64,000 bases of DNA from Bugulina stolonifera (taxonomy: Eukaryota; Bryozoa; Gymnolaemata; Cheilostomatida; Bugulidae). Under the pieces are notes generated by a model. It worked only from the letters and a program-made list of their open reading frames with translations. It did not search any database and was not told where the DNA came from. Shown piece after piece: positions 9,601-20,324 of this stretch (its first letter is position 1; every line of letters begins with the position of its first letter). The stretch is taken from the NCBI GenBank assembly GCA_935421135.1, contig OW285191.1, positions 2,542,001-2,606,000 of the forward strand. Direction: 5' to 3'. The translations under genes were made by a program, and so were the position numbers.

Positions 9601-11545
9601 ATAGCGAACAGAGTCGGACGGTGTACCAATTCCACGGTTGCTACTGGCATGGGCACGAGTGCGAGCTAGGAGGGAACGGAAAAGGTGTCAGAAACATGAC
9701 GGGTGGACACTGCAAGGAAAGAAGATTACATCAAGGCTCTAGGCTATAAGCTCATCACCACTCGGCAGTGTGAGTGGGAAGCGCGAGTTCGTTCGGATGT
9801 AGAAGTTAGGACATTTCTCGCCATCTTCTTTTCTTCTCTCTATCCGGAGAGGGGTTACGTCAACCTCGATAAGATAATCAATAACATTCGTAGTGGAGAG
9901 TACTATGGTTTAGTGGAGTGTGACATTTCCGTACCCGAAGAGCTAAAAGCGAAGTTCTCTGAGATGGCACCTATTTTCAAGAATATAAACGTGGGAAGAG
10001 AACACCTTAGCGAACACATGCGCGCTTTTGCCGAACAGAACGGATTCTTGAAGAGACCTCAGCGAATGCTCGTGGGGAGTCTTTTTGGCGAGCGAATCAC
10101 ACTACTCTCCGATCTGGCTAGATGGTATCTAGATCAAGGTTTGATAATTACCAGGATCTATCAGTTTGTTCACTTTATCCCACGAGCCATCTACAAAGAC
10201 TTTGGTTCTTCGGTCTCAGACGCAAGAAGAGGTGGGGATGTGAACCCCGACCTGGCCCTCTTGGCCAGCACCAGTAAGCTCGTTGGGAATTCAGCCTACG
10301 GAAAGACCATAACAAATAAAGAGAAACATAAGACTGTCAAGTATGTGGAGACAGTAGAGGAGGCGGCTGTCAAAGTGAGGAGTAGGCACTTTTCTAGTCT
10401 CAACGAAGTTGATGAAAACTACTTTGAGATAGAGCTTCACAAGAAAAAGGCAAGTGTTGACAATCTTTTTTTTTATTTTGATTCTTGATTTGACGAAACT
10501 TTTTCTGAGTGGTAGGGTAAACTCTCTCTCTCTCTTTCTTTCTTTTAGATTCAAATGGATGTTCCATCTGTCGTAGGATTCGTTATCCTCCAGAGAGCCA
10601 AGTTGAGAATGCTAGAATTCTACTACGACTTTATGGATAGGTAAGTAGAACTAGACTATACAAAGATTTTATTAAATCCTTCTCTATTTATTCTTTGGTG
10701 TCAACCCCAACCCCCCCCCCTACAACCCGTCCGTTTTATTTTCACAGATTCGTCAGCAGAGAGGACTTTGAGTACGTAGAAATGGACACGGATAGCGCTT
10801 ACATGGCTCTGAGTGCTCGTAGTATAGATGAGGTCATCCGAAAAGATAAAAAAGAAGAGTTCTACAGAGAATATGGTAGATGGTTTCCCAGACCCTTCTG
10901 CGATAGGCACAAGGGAGACTTTATCACGACCAAGGTGCTCGGCCAAGAGTGGGAGATGAGGGAATGTTGTGAGAAGGTGCAACGATACGAAACACGAACC
11001 CCCGGCCTGTTTAAGGAGGAGTTTCGGGGGGAGGGGGTCATCGCGCTCAACTCAAAAACATACTTTTGCTGGTCCGCTGATGGTGATAGCAAGTATAGCA
11101 GCAAAGGACTAAACAAAAGAGGAAACGCCCTAACCAAAGAGAAGTTCCTCTCCGTGCTCAGGACAGGGGAGTCGGTGAGAGGGGACAATCGGGGTTTTAT
11201 CAGAAGAGGAAACCAAACGTATAGCTACACCCAGCTAAAGACCGGACTCACCTACTTCTATGGTAAGCGGAAGGTTGCAGAAGACGGGGTGAGTACGAGT
11301 CCTATAGAATGCTAGTACTGATTTCTCGGAGATGAGACTACTTCATTCGATAAATTGGAGAGTAAACGAACAGTGCATCATAACCCGTGTACATATACCC
11401 GTATAATTTTTTTCACATTCACTCTCTATTGTAGGGGGTCTCCGTCCTCAAAACGGAGGGTTTACCGGTTGTAGCCTTAAAACCGAGCAATAAAACACTA
11501 GCTAATACATTAAAAACCATTTACCTCTCCAAACCAAAGGGGTAG
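6657..11545 (+). pseudogene. Polinton-type family B DNA polymerase, disrupted
   Basis: Predicted exons are 6657-6675, 6773-10449, 10549-10640, 10748-11288 and 11435-11545; all junctions keep frame. The second intron uses a GC-AG pair. Order along the protein: two C2H2 fingers (about 6800-6960), a region with the D-x-LCFFKCLA pattern (near 7603), a third finger (near 7970), ExoI YDIEC (near 8168), ExoII GFNSQKYDLN (near 8573), ExoIII YNNLD (near 8974), polymerase motif A DANALYLYC (near 9376), the FHGCYWHGHEC insertion (near 9631), motif B KLVGNSAYG (near 10276) and motif C MDTDSAY (near 10782). Three lesions break it: a tandem 8-bp duplication (CTCCCAGA) near 7510-7525, a TGA at 9180-9182, and a 1-nt shift near 9702-9706. 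All catalytic motifs survive, so inactivation looks recent or partly due to sequencing error. Its role would be element replication in the nucleus. Confidence 0.85.
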
Positions 11546-11599
11546 ACGGTACTAGCGCAGCTTCCGCTCATACTCACCCCTTATCAGTTCACATTTCTT

Positions 11600-12115
11600 C
11601 TATTGTCTTCATTCGTAGGTGGGGGGTGACATCGCACGCGCACGATGCGCTCTCTCCCTATCGGAGTTTGCTACCCGGGGGAAAGTGGACGCGGTGGTCA
11701 AAGAAATTGGTGGCGAGTCAACGACATCATCGTAGAGGCGGGTCTATTTGTAGGATGATGATGGTGATGATGATGATGATGGCGATGAGAAGACAAGCAT
11801 CCATCTATCCCGTTTATCTATTTCTATTTCTACCCCTCCGAGCGATGATGTCGTCGGCTAACCTCCTCGCGAAGTCTACGGTTTGAAGCGCGGAAGAGCC
11901 ACCGCTTTCACTTTCTCTCGCCGCTTGTCACGGGGACGGGCGATTTCCCTAGGGGAGGGTCCGGGGGAAATTAGGGTTAAGGCGCGAGTCTTTCATCGAA
12001 GGTCCGGGGGCGCTCGAACGGAGGAGCGCGCGAGTGCGGTGTCACCCCGACCAGTTCAGTCTCAACAGTCCCCGGCGAAGAAATCATCCGGAAGCACCAC
12101 CACCACTCGGTAAGT
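11600..12115 (+). other. GC-rich tail with possible small basic exon(s)
   Basis: After the polymerase stop, an acceptor-like TTCGTAG precedes open stretches in several frames. One frame reads VDAVVKEIGGE before a stop near 11737. Another, at 11883-12113, is very rich in Arg and Ser and ends at a good donor (CGGTAAGT). A run of GAT/ATG trinucleotides lies at 11754-11790. I cannot choose one frame, recognise no family, and see nothing resembling an integrase or capsid protein. Confidence 0.3.
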
Positions 12116-12179
12116 TTCTTATAGTAGTATAGTCAGCGTCGTAAACTCTGCACGGGCACTCCGCACGGGTGTAGCCTAT

Positions 12180-12737
12180 CATTACTCTAACCCGTATTTT
12201 CCTTCGCTTCACCCTACTCCAGCCGACGGTCCGCCCGCGAGGGCCGCGACGGGTCGTTGGGGCGGGAGGGCGGGGGAGGGGCGGGGGATGGGCGGGGGGA
12301 GGGCGGCGTGGGGCCACGGCTGGACTCGCAAACGAGAACCGCCGCGAGGCGGAGGGCGAGGCGGAGGGGAGGGGTGGGGAGGGGTGGGGAGGGGCGGGGA
12401 CGGGACGGGTGGAGGGAGGACGGGTGGGGTTCGCGGGGCGGGGGGGGCGCGCGCGTACGCGCGCCCCCTCGCCCGAGCCGTGGGACGGGGCGAGGGCGGG
12501 GCGCGGGGTTTGCTCTTTAGACTGGGTTCCGCGGAACAGCCGATGAGGTTTTTGAAACCCCACCCGCGATGGGGGGGAGTAGGTTCTAGGGCTTTGCACC
12601 TAGAGTGAGGTTTAGGGGAGAGGAGGGGGCGAGAGGACGGGTGGGGTGGTCGTCCGCCCGGGGAGTTTTTGGATCTAGGGCTAATACGACGCGGAAATGG
12701 CCGGGTGTCTGTGTAGATCTGCACTGACTATACTACT
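12180..12737 (-). repeat. Right terminal inverted repeat of the Polinton-type element
   Basis: This is the inverted copy of 3028-3572, ending CACTGACTATACTACT. It differs by a few indels in G runs, for example an extra GGGGTGGGGA-type unit near 12375-12400. The same hairpin-forming GC palindrome is present near 12447-12465. Confidence 0.9.
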
Positions 12738-12743
12738 CCCTTT
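12738..12743. repeat. Target-site duplication, right copy (CCCTTT)
   Basis: Identical to the six bases at 3022-3027, so the element ends are defined to the base and the insertion has not been rearranged. Confidence 0.85.
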
Positions 12744-13769
12744 ATATAGTATAAGGACTTCTGGCCGACCACACGTCGGGAAAAGACGACGTGTGGTCGT
12801 CCGGAAGTTGCGCAACAAGATGGCCGCCGGAAGCCCGACGGTCGACCCAAAATAGGTCGGGTTCTACAAAAGTTGCTTATAATGGTCCAATTCATGTACA
12901 AAATGAATATCAATGGATTCTGAGAGGTCGGGCCTCTGTACATGGGTATAAAAGGCATTAAAAAGACTTAGTAATAATCATGTAGCTATATACAATTATA
13001 TAGGAGAACAATACATGAATAAGTAGTGAGTATAAACACATAGATACACGTATATAGACAGTAATTAAATGGTTTAACATGCAATACAATTGAATGTGGG
13101 TATACGAGCAACTAAGTATGAGAGTTTTGAGTGTCAGCTGAGTAGTGCTGTAACAACTACTAGGCACTTAGGGTGCGGTGGAGCTTCGTCCGGTAGTTGG
13201 AGTTGTATACAAATGTCCTGTACCATTACAATAGTAACCAAAATAGCAAATAAAAGTTATTATTGACTAAAATCCCAAACCGGGAAGGCTTGCAAGAGTT
13301 TGGGAGTTTGCAGGCGATGGGTTCTGAAAACGGGAGGGTCCCGGTGAGACCAGGGGAGTTGTCATGTATGACACAGTTTGAGCGCCAGATACACAGCAGG
13401 TAAAGAATGCTATTCCTGGTCCTTATGCAGGTAACATATTATTTATCCGATCTAAAACATACGTGTATTTTGAGTGGACCGTTTTGGGTTCAAAAGACGA
13501 GTAAAACTGAGTAGTGAATATTCAAGTATCCATAAATCTCGAGCTTTTCACCGCACAAGAGATCATGGTGGTGCAGGTGGAGATCATAGCAGTACCAAAA
13601 ATAACATGGATGACTCCTGAATGTGGTGTGACACCTGGAGTTTGAACAAAACAAACCTCAGCGGTGAATTTTGAAAATTGGGAAGGGGATCATTTTAGAC
13701 AAGGAATTGTTCAGTATGAAAGTTTACGTACTCACGTCCCTGAGAAGTCGACTCTATTTGGAAGCATGG
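12744..13769. other. Intergenic, no gene seen
   Basis: The first 120 bases contain a short GC-rich inverted motif (GACCACACGTCG and CGACGTGTGGTC near 12767-12802), perhaps part of the element into which the Polinton inserted. The remainder is AT-rich without supported coding sequence. Confidence 0.4.
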
Positions 13770-13847
13770 GCACTAATAAGCTATTGATCATAATTAGAAG
13801 TTGTCCTCTCCCAATTTTTCTTCATAGGAGAGGATAACTTCTAATTA
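13770..13847. mobile_element. Foldback MITE, family A copy 2 (truncated)
   Basis: The left arm matches copy 1 (GCACTAATAAGCTATTG). The right arm stops after GGATAACTTCTAATTA, so the distal part of that arm has been lost. Confidence 0.65.
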
Positions 13848-14280
13848 CACTGTATGTGCCATGATTGGGAAACGCGTCAATGGGGACAGTAGAGTTGTCT
13901 TCTCCTGTGTTGGACACGACTTCTTTGGGACGCCAAAGAAATGTACGCAGGCAAACTGTTTCCCGTTTCCAAAGAAAGAAAGAAAGAGGTAGCCAACCGG
14001 AAACGCATGATCTAATCTGGACGTGAATGAATGGCCCGAACACATTGTTATTAATTATAATTGAGTTACATTAATATTCATTCTCTGAGGTAATACAAAT
14101 AGCTCAAACAATGTGATTTCATGGTATTTCCACTATTTTGTCGCTGTCTATTTGCGAGATATTTGCGGTAGCCTGGGTAGCAATCATACACTACTTGCCA
14201 AGGAGCAGGAGCAAAAAACCTAGACTTTTGGCTCAAAACCCCTGGACATAGCTTGGGTGTACATAACAAGATACTACCGA

Positions 14281-14531
14281 ACCTAGAATAACTAGTAAGT
14301 GAATTATATTAAAGAAAATATCTTACAAGCCACTAAATAACACTAAAATTGATAATATAATTTTAAATTTGATACTTTGCAGTGATAAGTTTCCTTCAAA
14401 TAATCATTATTTGAACGAAACTTATCACTGAAAAGTATCAAATTTGAAATTATATTTATTATCAATTTTAGTGTTATTTAGTGGCTTGTAAGATAAGATA
14501 TTTTCTTCAATGTAATTCACTTATTCTAGGT
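14281..14531. mobile_element. Foldback MITE, 250 bp, near-perfect palindrome
   Basis: Arms of about 120 bp start ACCTAGAATAA and end TTATTCTAGG, separated by a loop of a few bases near 14405. The arms differ at only a few positions. No coding capacity. No clear target duplication could be picked out. Confidence 0.75.
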
Positions 14532-14714
14532 TGTATCTTGTGTTTTATGAGGTTTGGTGAAATTTTCACCATGACCATAGGTACCTTTGAATACCTTTGA
14601 CGTCATCGGACACTCAGGAACACTAAGTGTATAAAGGAGTGCCTCATTTGGCTAACAGTGTGCAATGTGTTTGGCTACAGGGGTTACAGCAATCTGCTGT
14701 TGATTAGTAGTTGA

Positions 14715-15062
14715 TGGTGCTACGGTAGTCCTCCTTTACAGGGGGGTTGGACTACAGCCCTCTGTTACAGGTAAATGCTGCGTTCTGCTTGTCACGGTTG
14801 TGTTCACTCTGGTGTCTCTTATGGTTCTCGGTAGGAAACTACCATGGTATATCTGTGAGGTCGCGGAGACCGATGTCAACTCGCCACGGGCAGCCGATCT
14901 GGTGGTCATCGTCATACTTTTGCGGTCTCTGGTAATCTCATCATATGCCAACGAAAGCGCTGAGTGGCGTTCTTCTTCCTGCAGGATTTTCATAAGGAGA
15001 GCTAGCCTGTGGTTCCTACGCCTTTGTTTGAGGGGCTGTAGACCAAGTTCGGAGCATGCCAG
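14715..15062 (-). mobile_element. Non-LTR retrotransposon 3' end (RT C-terminal relic)
   Basis: On the minus strand the frame gives LGLQPLKQRRRNHRLALLMK and then SATSQIYHGSFLPRTIRD, the typical tail of a CR1/Jockey-type reverse transcriptase ORF2 (L..L..RR...RL.LLYKI... SFLPRTI.DWN). The frame then decays. Only this 5'-truncated end is present. A related relic lies at 33345-33741. Confidence 0.7.
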
Positions 15063-15970
15063 GTAAAAAATCAGGACCGCTGGAAAGTTAGTAGGGACAA
15101 GCTCAAAAACCTGGTTTTTGGGGACAAAATCGAGACACTTGGCAAGTATGGTAGCAATGGGGAATGTATGTCAGGTCTCACTAATAGATAGTCTAAGTCT
15201 TTGGATTTCAGTTGAATTCAATCTCAGTTAGTTAGTAGGCTAGCCGTAGAGTAAATAGCAGTGAATTTAGTAGAGTAAAAAAATCATCTGATATTACATT
15301 ATGATTATGATCATTACATCATGATATTATTTTTAATACTATAGTGCATTTAAAAGTGAAAAGTTAACCCACGAGTTCTACCTGAGCGGCCTACAACCGC
15401 AACCTACACGCAGTTAGGCTAGATAGTCATGTTCAGTCAATACTGACAAACACATACCCTAATAGTATGAATACTGTCCACTAACTGACTAACCCATGAA
15501 CCATATGCGGCACACCCCTTCCTCCCTCTAGGACGGTGCAGTGTGATGATAACATCGACAGGTAAATCGACAGGTAATGAAACAAACATAACAAAGCATA
15601 ACATTTACTACAATTCAATTAAAGTTAATTCAATTGTAAATCAAAAACATTACCATCAGATGAAATGCTACAAAACGGACAAAAACATTAGATTAAATTT
15701 TATATGAATTTTCAATTATATGATGTTATGTTGAGGTGGTATGCCCTCTACGCAGCTATTGTTGTGAAGCCCCTGAAAGTTGTACTAGTTTAACCATATT
15801 TTTCATGCTATAGTTCATGGCCGTAACTTTTGTTAAAAGAAGAAAAAATTAAGCTAATATCGGAAGGCATAGTTACCGTGCCCCACATGATATAAACATA
15901 CTCTAATGAAAATGATGCTACTATGTGTATCATTATATTGATGGCTAATTTCCGCGGGAAGCCACTGCTG
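15063..15970. other. Intergenic, no gene seen
   Basis: AT-rich, with no coding exon, RNA gene or element end that I can support. Confidence 0.45.
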
Positions 15971-16052
15971 ATTTGATAGCGTAATTAGTAGAGTGCTTGG
16001 TGTTCATGCATAGGGACAAGAGTTCGAAACCCACTGAGGGACAATTTTTTTC
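15971..16052 (+). mobile_element. Possible tRNA-derived SINE head
   Basis: AGCGTAATTAGTAGAGTGCTT resembles an RNA polymerase III A box and AGTTCGAAACCC a B box at the correct spacing, followed by a T run. The intervening arms do not fold into a clean cloverleaf, so a SINE relic is likelier than a tRNA gene. Confidence 0.4.
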
Positions 16053-16839
16053 ATTCTAGTAATTCACTCAATTTGTTAGCTATTCAATGACAATACTAAT
16101 CTCATCTGTAAGATAAGATCAATGCATGTGTAATTCTGTTTCAGCAATAGGAAATGCCCTAAGATTGCATGCACAGTGTGCCCACCCACCTCATTTGTTC
16201 CACTTCGAACACTGTTCTTCAGGGTTTACCGGTTTGGGAACCCTAGAATACCACTCTCGATCTCTATCCATCAACTAAATTTGCACTATTTCCCCTCTTA
16301 TTAATGTGTGCACATTTTTAGGCCTAAGTCATGTAATGATGTAAAGGACTACAATGGTACGTCATGGCCAAGCCAAACAGAGAAGCACTATTTTGCAGTA
16401 TACTAATTTGAAGTTTACTATTTGCAGATTACTATGCAACATTTTGTACTTTTGTACCATCATGTATAGCTCAAATATACATCAAATATGCATCAAAATG
16501 ACTGTTTTTGTGTGAATTTTCAAAAACTTTCTTGTGGGAGGTGCCCCACCCTCTTGCCCCCATCCCGCATACACCCTCCCCACACCGCTACTGTTAACCA
16601 GTCCAATTTTGGCCGCCTTAACTTTTTCAGGAAAGTTACCCCCCTGTTTAGTCTATGCCTAATGTTATAGCCTATTAGTAGGAAAGCAAATATTATTGAA
16701 AAGTTAAAATATGGCTGGACTTGAAACAACAGACCGTTTTTGTTGTCTTATGCATAGGCCTACACCTCTGCAGATCCAATGTAGAATTGTTGTGAAGAGA
16801 CTAGCCTTATTTTAGCCCTCGCTGTGATATCCGTGAGCC
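16053..16839. other. IMP4 upstream region
   Basis: No supported coding sequence. The last 100 bases should include the IMP4 promoter. No TATA box is evident, as expected for a housekeeping gene. Confidence 0.4.
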
Positions 16840-19800
16840 ATGTTGAGACGTCAAATACGAGAGAGGAGGGAGTTTATATTCCGTAAGTCTGAGCAAGCTC
16901 GTGCTCGCAAGATTGAGGCCAGCAAGAGAAAGGCCCGGGAAGATGCTGGCCTTCACCTTGAGGACAAATTGACCGACACAACATATGAGGAACAAGAGAA
17001 AATGAAACAAGGTGAGTGTTTTAGTAGTGGGTGTATTTCAGTGGTGTGTGAATTACTGGTGAGTTAACTATAGGTTAGGCCCTAAGTAGTGAGTGTATTA
17101 CTAGTGAGTTACTGGTGAGTAGTGAGTATATTACTAGAGAGTTACTGGTGAGTAATGAGTGTATTACTAGTGAGTTACTGGTAAGTAGTGAGTGTATTAC
17201 TAGTGAGTTACTGGTGAGTAGTGAGTGTATTACTAGTGAGTTACTGGTGAGCAGGTAACTGTTAGGCAATTGGCCTTATAATTATTCATATGAGCTACTT
17301 GGCAGTAGATATCACATAATGTTTCTTGCATTGGGCATATCTCTAAGCGGTGCCCTGGCACCTATGTGTGATTGATAAATAGTTTGATATTTACTGCATG
17401 CTGCTGCATATTTGTGTAGAGGTTGCTGAGGGTGCTGACAAAGAGCTCATTGCCGGCACACGAGATGACGAGTACAGATGGGCCGGTGTTGAGGATCCTA
17501 AGATACTTATCACGACTTCTCATAGCCCCAGTTCCAAACTAAAGGAGTTTGCCAAGGTATGCCGCCAGGTTCTAGTACAAGTATCTATGTATACAACGCG
17601 GTAAATTAGCATATGTTTAGGCCTGGTGACACAGTAGTAGTAGTTTGTGTATAATTCTGTCTACCCACACTCACATTGTGTGTTGGTAAACCTGCAATGC
17701 TTATCATACTGATGATTATTCATAGGAACTGAAGCTACTGTTCCCCAACTCACAGAGGATAAACAGAGGTGACTATGATGTAAAGCAACTAATGGAAGCA
17801 TCTAGAGCAAACGGGGTGACCGATCTAATAGTGGTACATGAGCGTAGGGGAGTACCAACACAGCTAGTGGTAAGTAAATGTGATATTGCACTGCTATGAT
17901 ATGCCAATCCTGCGTTGGCCTATTGTATTGGTTTGCACATGCTAACTGTGATGTGAGGGCTTTATTATTCAAGGGAGCTTATATTTTAACCTTTTATTTC
18001 ACTTATTAACAGTTTTGCAAACATTTATTGCTAGCCACTCAGTTAGCTTTCTATTTAGTAGATGATTTGGAATTCACTCTTGTGTTTCTAGTAACAACAT
18101 ACACGTATCATTATGTTCTTGGTGGCTGCCAATCATAAACAGTATTTATGGTCACTAAGGCAGCTATGCTTTGGTTACAAATGTCTCGGATTGTTATCTG
18201 CGATTTGCACTCACGTTAAGCACTTTCAGTTGATGGTGTTGTGGTCCAACTGCTTCACCCCTTTCCTAACAGCGTAATGTCGTTGTCTGAGTTTATATGA
18301 TACGAGTTGCAATCTCCTGCACTGACCTGCGTGTAGTTGTCATTACTAGTAAATGTTTCAATATGCTGGTGTAGGCAGTCGGTCACCTGTTAGTACTGCC
18401 ACTGTATGTATACTATATGTCAATGTACTGCAGGTGTCCCACCTACCATTTGGACCCACAGCCTACTTTACACTATCCAATGTAATAGCCAGGCATGAGA
18501 TTCCAGACAGAGATAAAGTATCAGAGGCATATCCACACCTTATATTCCACAAGTTTGAGACTCGGTTAGCTAAAAGGGTGAGATATACATGTCTATAAGT
18601 TTACAAGAAGTTTAACTATAGTATTGGTTACATGGGTACACGCGGCTGTTAGGTATGTTTGTGTTTGCTTATAACAAACCATGTGCAAGTAAATATACCA
18701 CATGCAGGTAAATATACCATGTGCAGGTAAATATACTGTAATCCAATCTGACTCAGGCCACAGTTTCAATAAGCATTAATTCAATTCTAAGGCAGTCAAT
18801 TGACCTTTTAACACGCAAAGTTGTGTTCATATCAAACTGATAGAGTGACTGTCTTGATTACCCCATACTGGTGACACATTGTATCATTACATCTTAGGGA
18901 GAGCTAGTGTGTTCATTACTCCAAGTGTATATAATAGACACAACTGACTGCTACATCCAATATTTGTATTGTTGGGTGAAGAAACTGCACACCTCTGATA
19001 GAACCTTGCTCTCCTAATGGTTTGTGATTCGTTTCCTCAAAATCTATATCTGCTGTAATGCTTCTTCTCTACTAAAGTTGATCATGTGGTTAGAGTTATC
19101 ACCCTCTTCTACATCATATACAGAGAAGACAACTCCATTGCAGTCGTGATGAGAGATGAGTTAATATATTGTCCTGCAGCTACGACTTAGTTTATCATGT
19201 ATCTACTCTACCTTAGCTGATGGATGTCCTCAAATACCTGTTTCCTGTCCCCAAAGCCGACAGTAGAAGAGTCATGACCTTCGCTAATGAGAAAGATTTC
19301 ATATCATTCAGACATCACGTATATAAGAAGGTTCCTGCATCCAAGGAGATAGAGTTATCAGAGGTATGTACATGTACATGTACATGTAGGTACATTGTTG
19401 GTAATTACATTGTAGCTGCTGTATACACATACATATATCTAGGTCTGTCCATAACTAACATTGCAATGTTTAGAGAGATTGTCAGCATACAGGTAGTTAC
19501 ATAAGGTGCTCCAATCTCGTCTAAGTCAAACACGCTGATAGCGCATAAGATTCTCTACAAAACGACATGTAAAATGTGCATGTGTGATAGATAAGCCATT
19601 TCATTGCACTGTTCCAAAATATGTTCATGTACACGGCATCATCAGAGTCACCAAATAAAAGCACCTAAAGTCGGAATATCTTCTGAAAGAATTTGAGTAA
19701 AAATAAATATGTGCTATTCCGAAAATGTACTATACATGTTGTTTATTGATGGACAGACCCATTTACAATGTATATGCACACTGTATGTACATACACTGTA

Positions 19801-20217
19801 TGTATGTATGTATGTATGTATGTATGTACAGTGTATGCGCACTGCATGTACATGTATGCACACTGTTTGTTTGTTTATTTGCATTTATTTGTATACATAA
19901 AGTGTGCATACCCCTTATATGCCTACACTAGTACATGTACACCTACATACGCACACTACTGCATGTACTTGCCCATTGTCTGTCTACACTGTAATGTAAT
20001 TTACATTGGTATAAACTTACTGTACATACAATGTATTTCTTGATCACACTGTTTGTGCCTACACTGTTCTTTTATCCAGGTTGGCCCCAGGTTTGAAATG
20101 AAGCCATACAAGGTTGTATCTGGTACAATAGACCAGTTGAGTACAGCAAGAACTGAATGGACTATCAGACCCTATATGAACACTTCTTATAAAAGGAGAT
20201 TCCTATCAAATGAGTGA
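16840..20217 (+). CDS. IMP4: U3 snoRNP protein IMP4 (Brix domain), six exons
   Basis: Exons 16840-17011, 17420-17556, 17726-17869, 18434-18577, 19217-19363 and 20080-20217 join in phase to 882 bases, 293 residues, against 291 in human IMP4. All introns are GT-AG. IMP4 works with IMP3 and MPP10 in the nucleolar U3 small-subunit processome for early 18S pre-rRNA cleavage. Seen: the basic N-terminus [20 protein letters not shown], the linker [13 protein letters not shown], then the Brix domain from about residue 80 with [34 protein letters not shown] and [14 protein letters not shown], and a C-terminal [11 protein letters not shown] motif. The start codon chosen is the only one giving the conserved MLRR beginning. 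Nothing is missing or truncated. Intron 1 carries a tandem array with repeated GTGAGT. Assignment is very secure. Confidence 0.97.
17086..17252. repeat. Tandem array in IMP4 intron 1, about 33-bp unit
   Basis: Five copies of a unit containing AGTGTATTACTAGTGAGTTA begin about 75 bases after the exon 1 donor (GGTGAGTGT). Each unit carries one or two GTGAGT hexamers, the donor consensus used by exon 1. Confidence 0.8.
19792..19829. repeat. TATG microsatellite in IMP4 intron 5
   Basis: A run of about seven TATG tetranucleotides with imperfect flanks, inside a wider stretch rich in ACATGTA. Confidence 0.8.
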
Positions 20218-20324
20218 ACCTGTTTATATCACATTATCATATTTTATAATATTACTTATATGATTACAGTGGTTGTATATACTGTGTATTAAAATATAAC
20301 ATTTGTACCGTAATCATTCTACAA

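Larger units (their letters stand above)
3028..12737. mobile_element. Polinton/Maverick-type element, 9.7 kb, reduced gene set
   Basis: Seen: terminal inverted repeats of about 545 and 558 bp that start AGTAGTATAGTCAG, flanked by a perfect 6-bp duplication (CCCTTT), enclosing a family B DNA polymerase gene. Known: Polintons have 6-bp duplications, AG...CT-type ends, long TIRs and a protein-primed PolB, but usually span 15-40 kb and also encode an RVE integrase, ATPase, protease and capsid proteins. None of those is visible here. The layout is TIR, left subterminal tandem repeats, a minus-strand OB-like gene, an inverted tandem-repeat block, a plus-strand PolB, a GC-rich tail and TIR. Inferred: either a replication-gene-only derivative mobilised in trans or a distinct small lineage. 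The element is fossil as read, because PolB is broken in three places, yet its TIRs are nearly identical, suggesting recent insertion or gene conversion. Confidence 0.85.

Noticed and set aside
3028..12737. Integrase or capsid gene in the Polinton-type element
   Set aside because: I searched all open stretches for DD35E integrase, HHCC finger, Walker-type ATPase and capsid-like proteins and found none, so the element is called reduced instead of complete.
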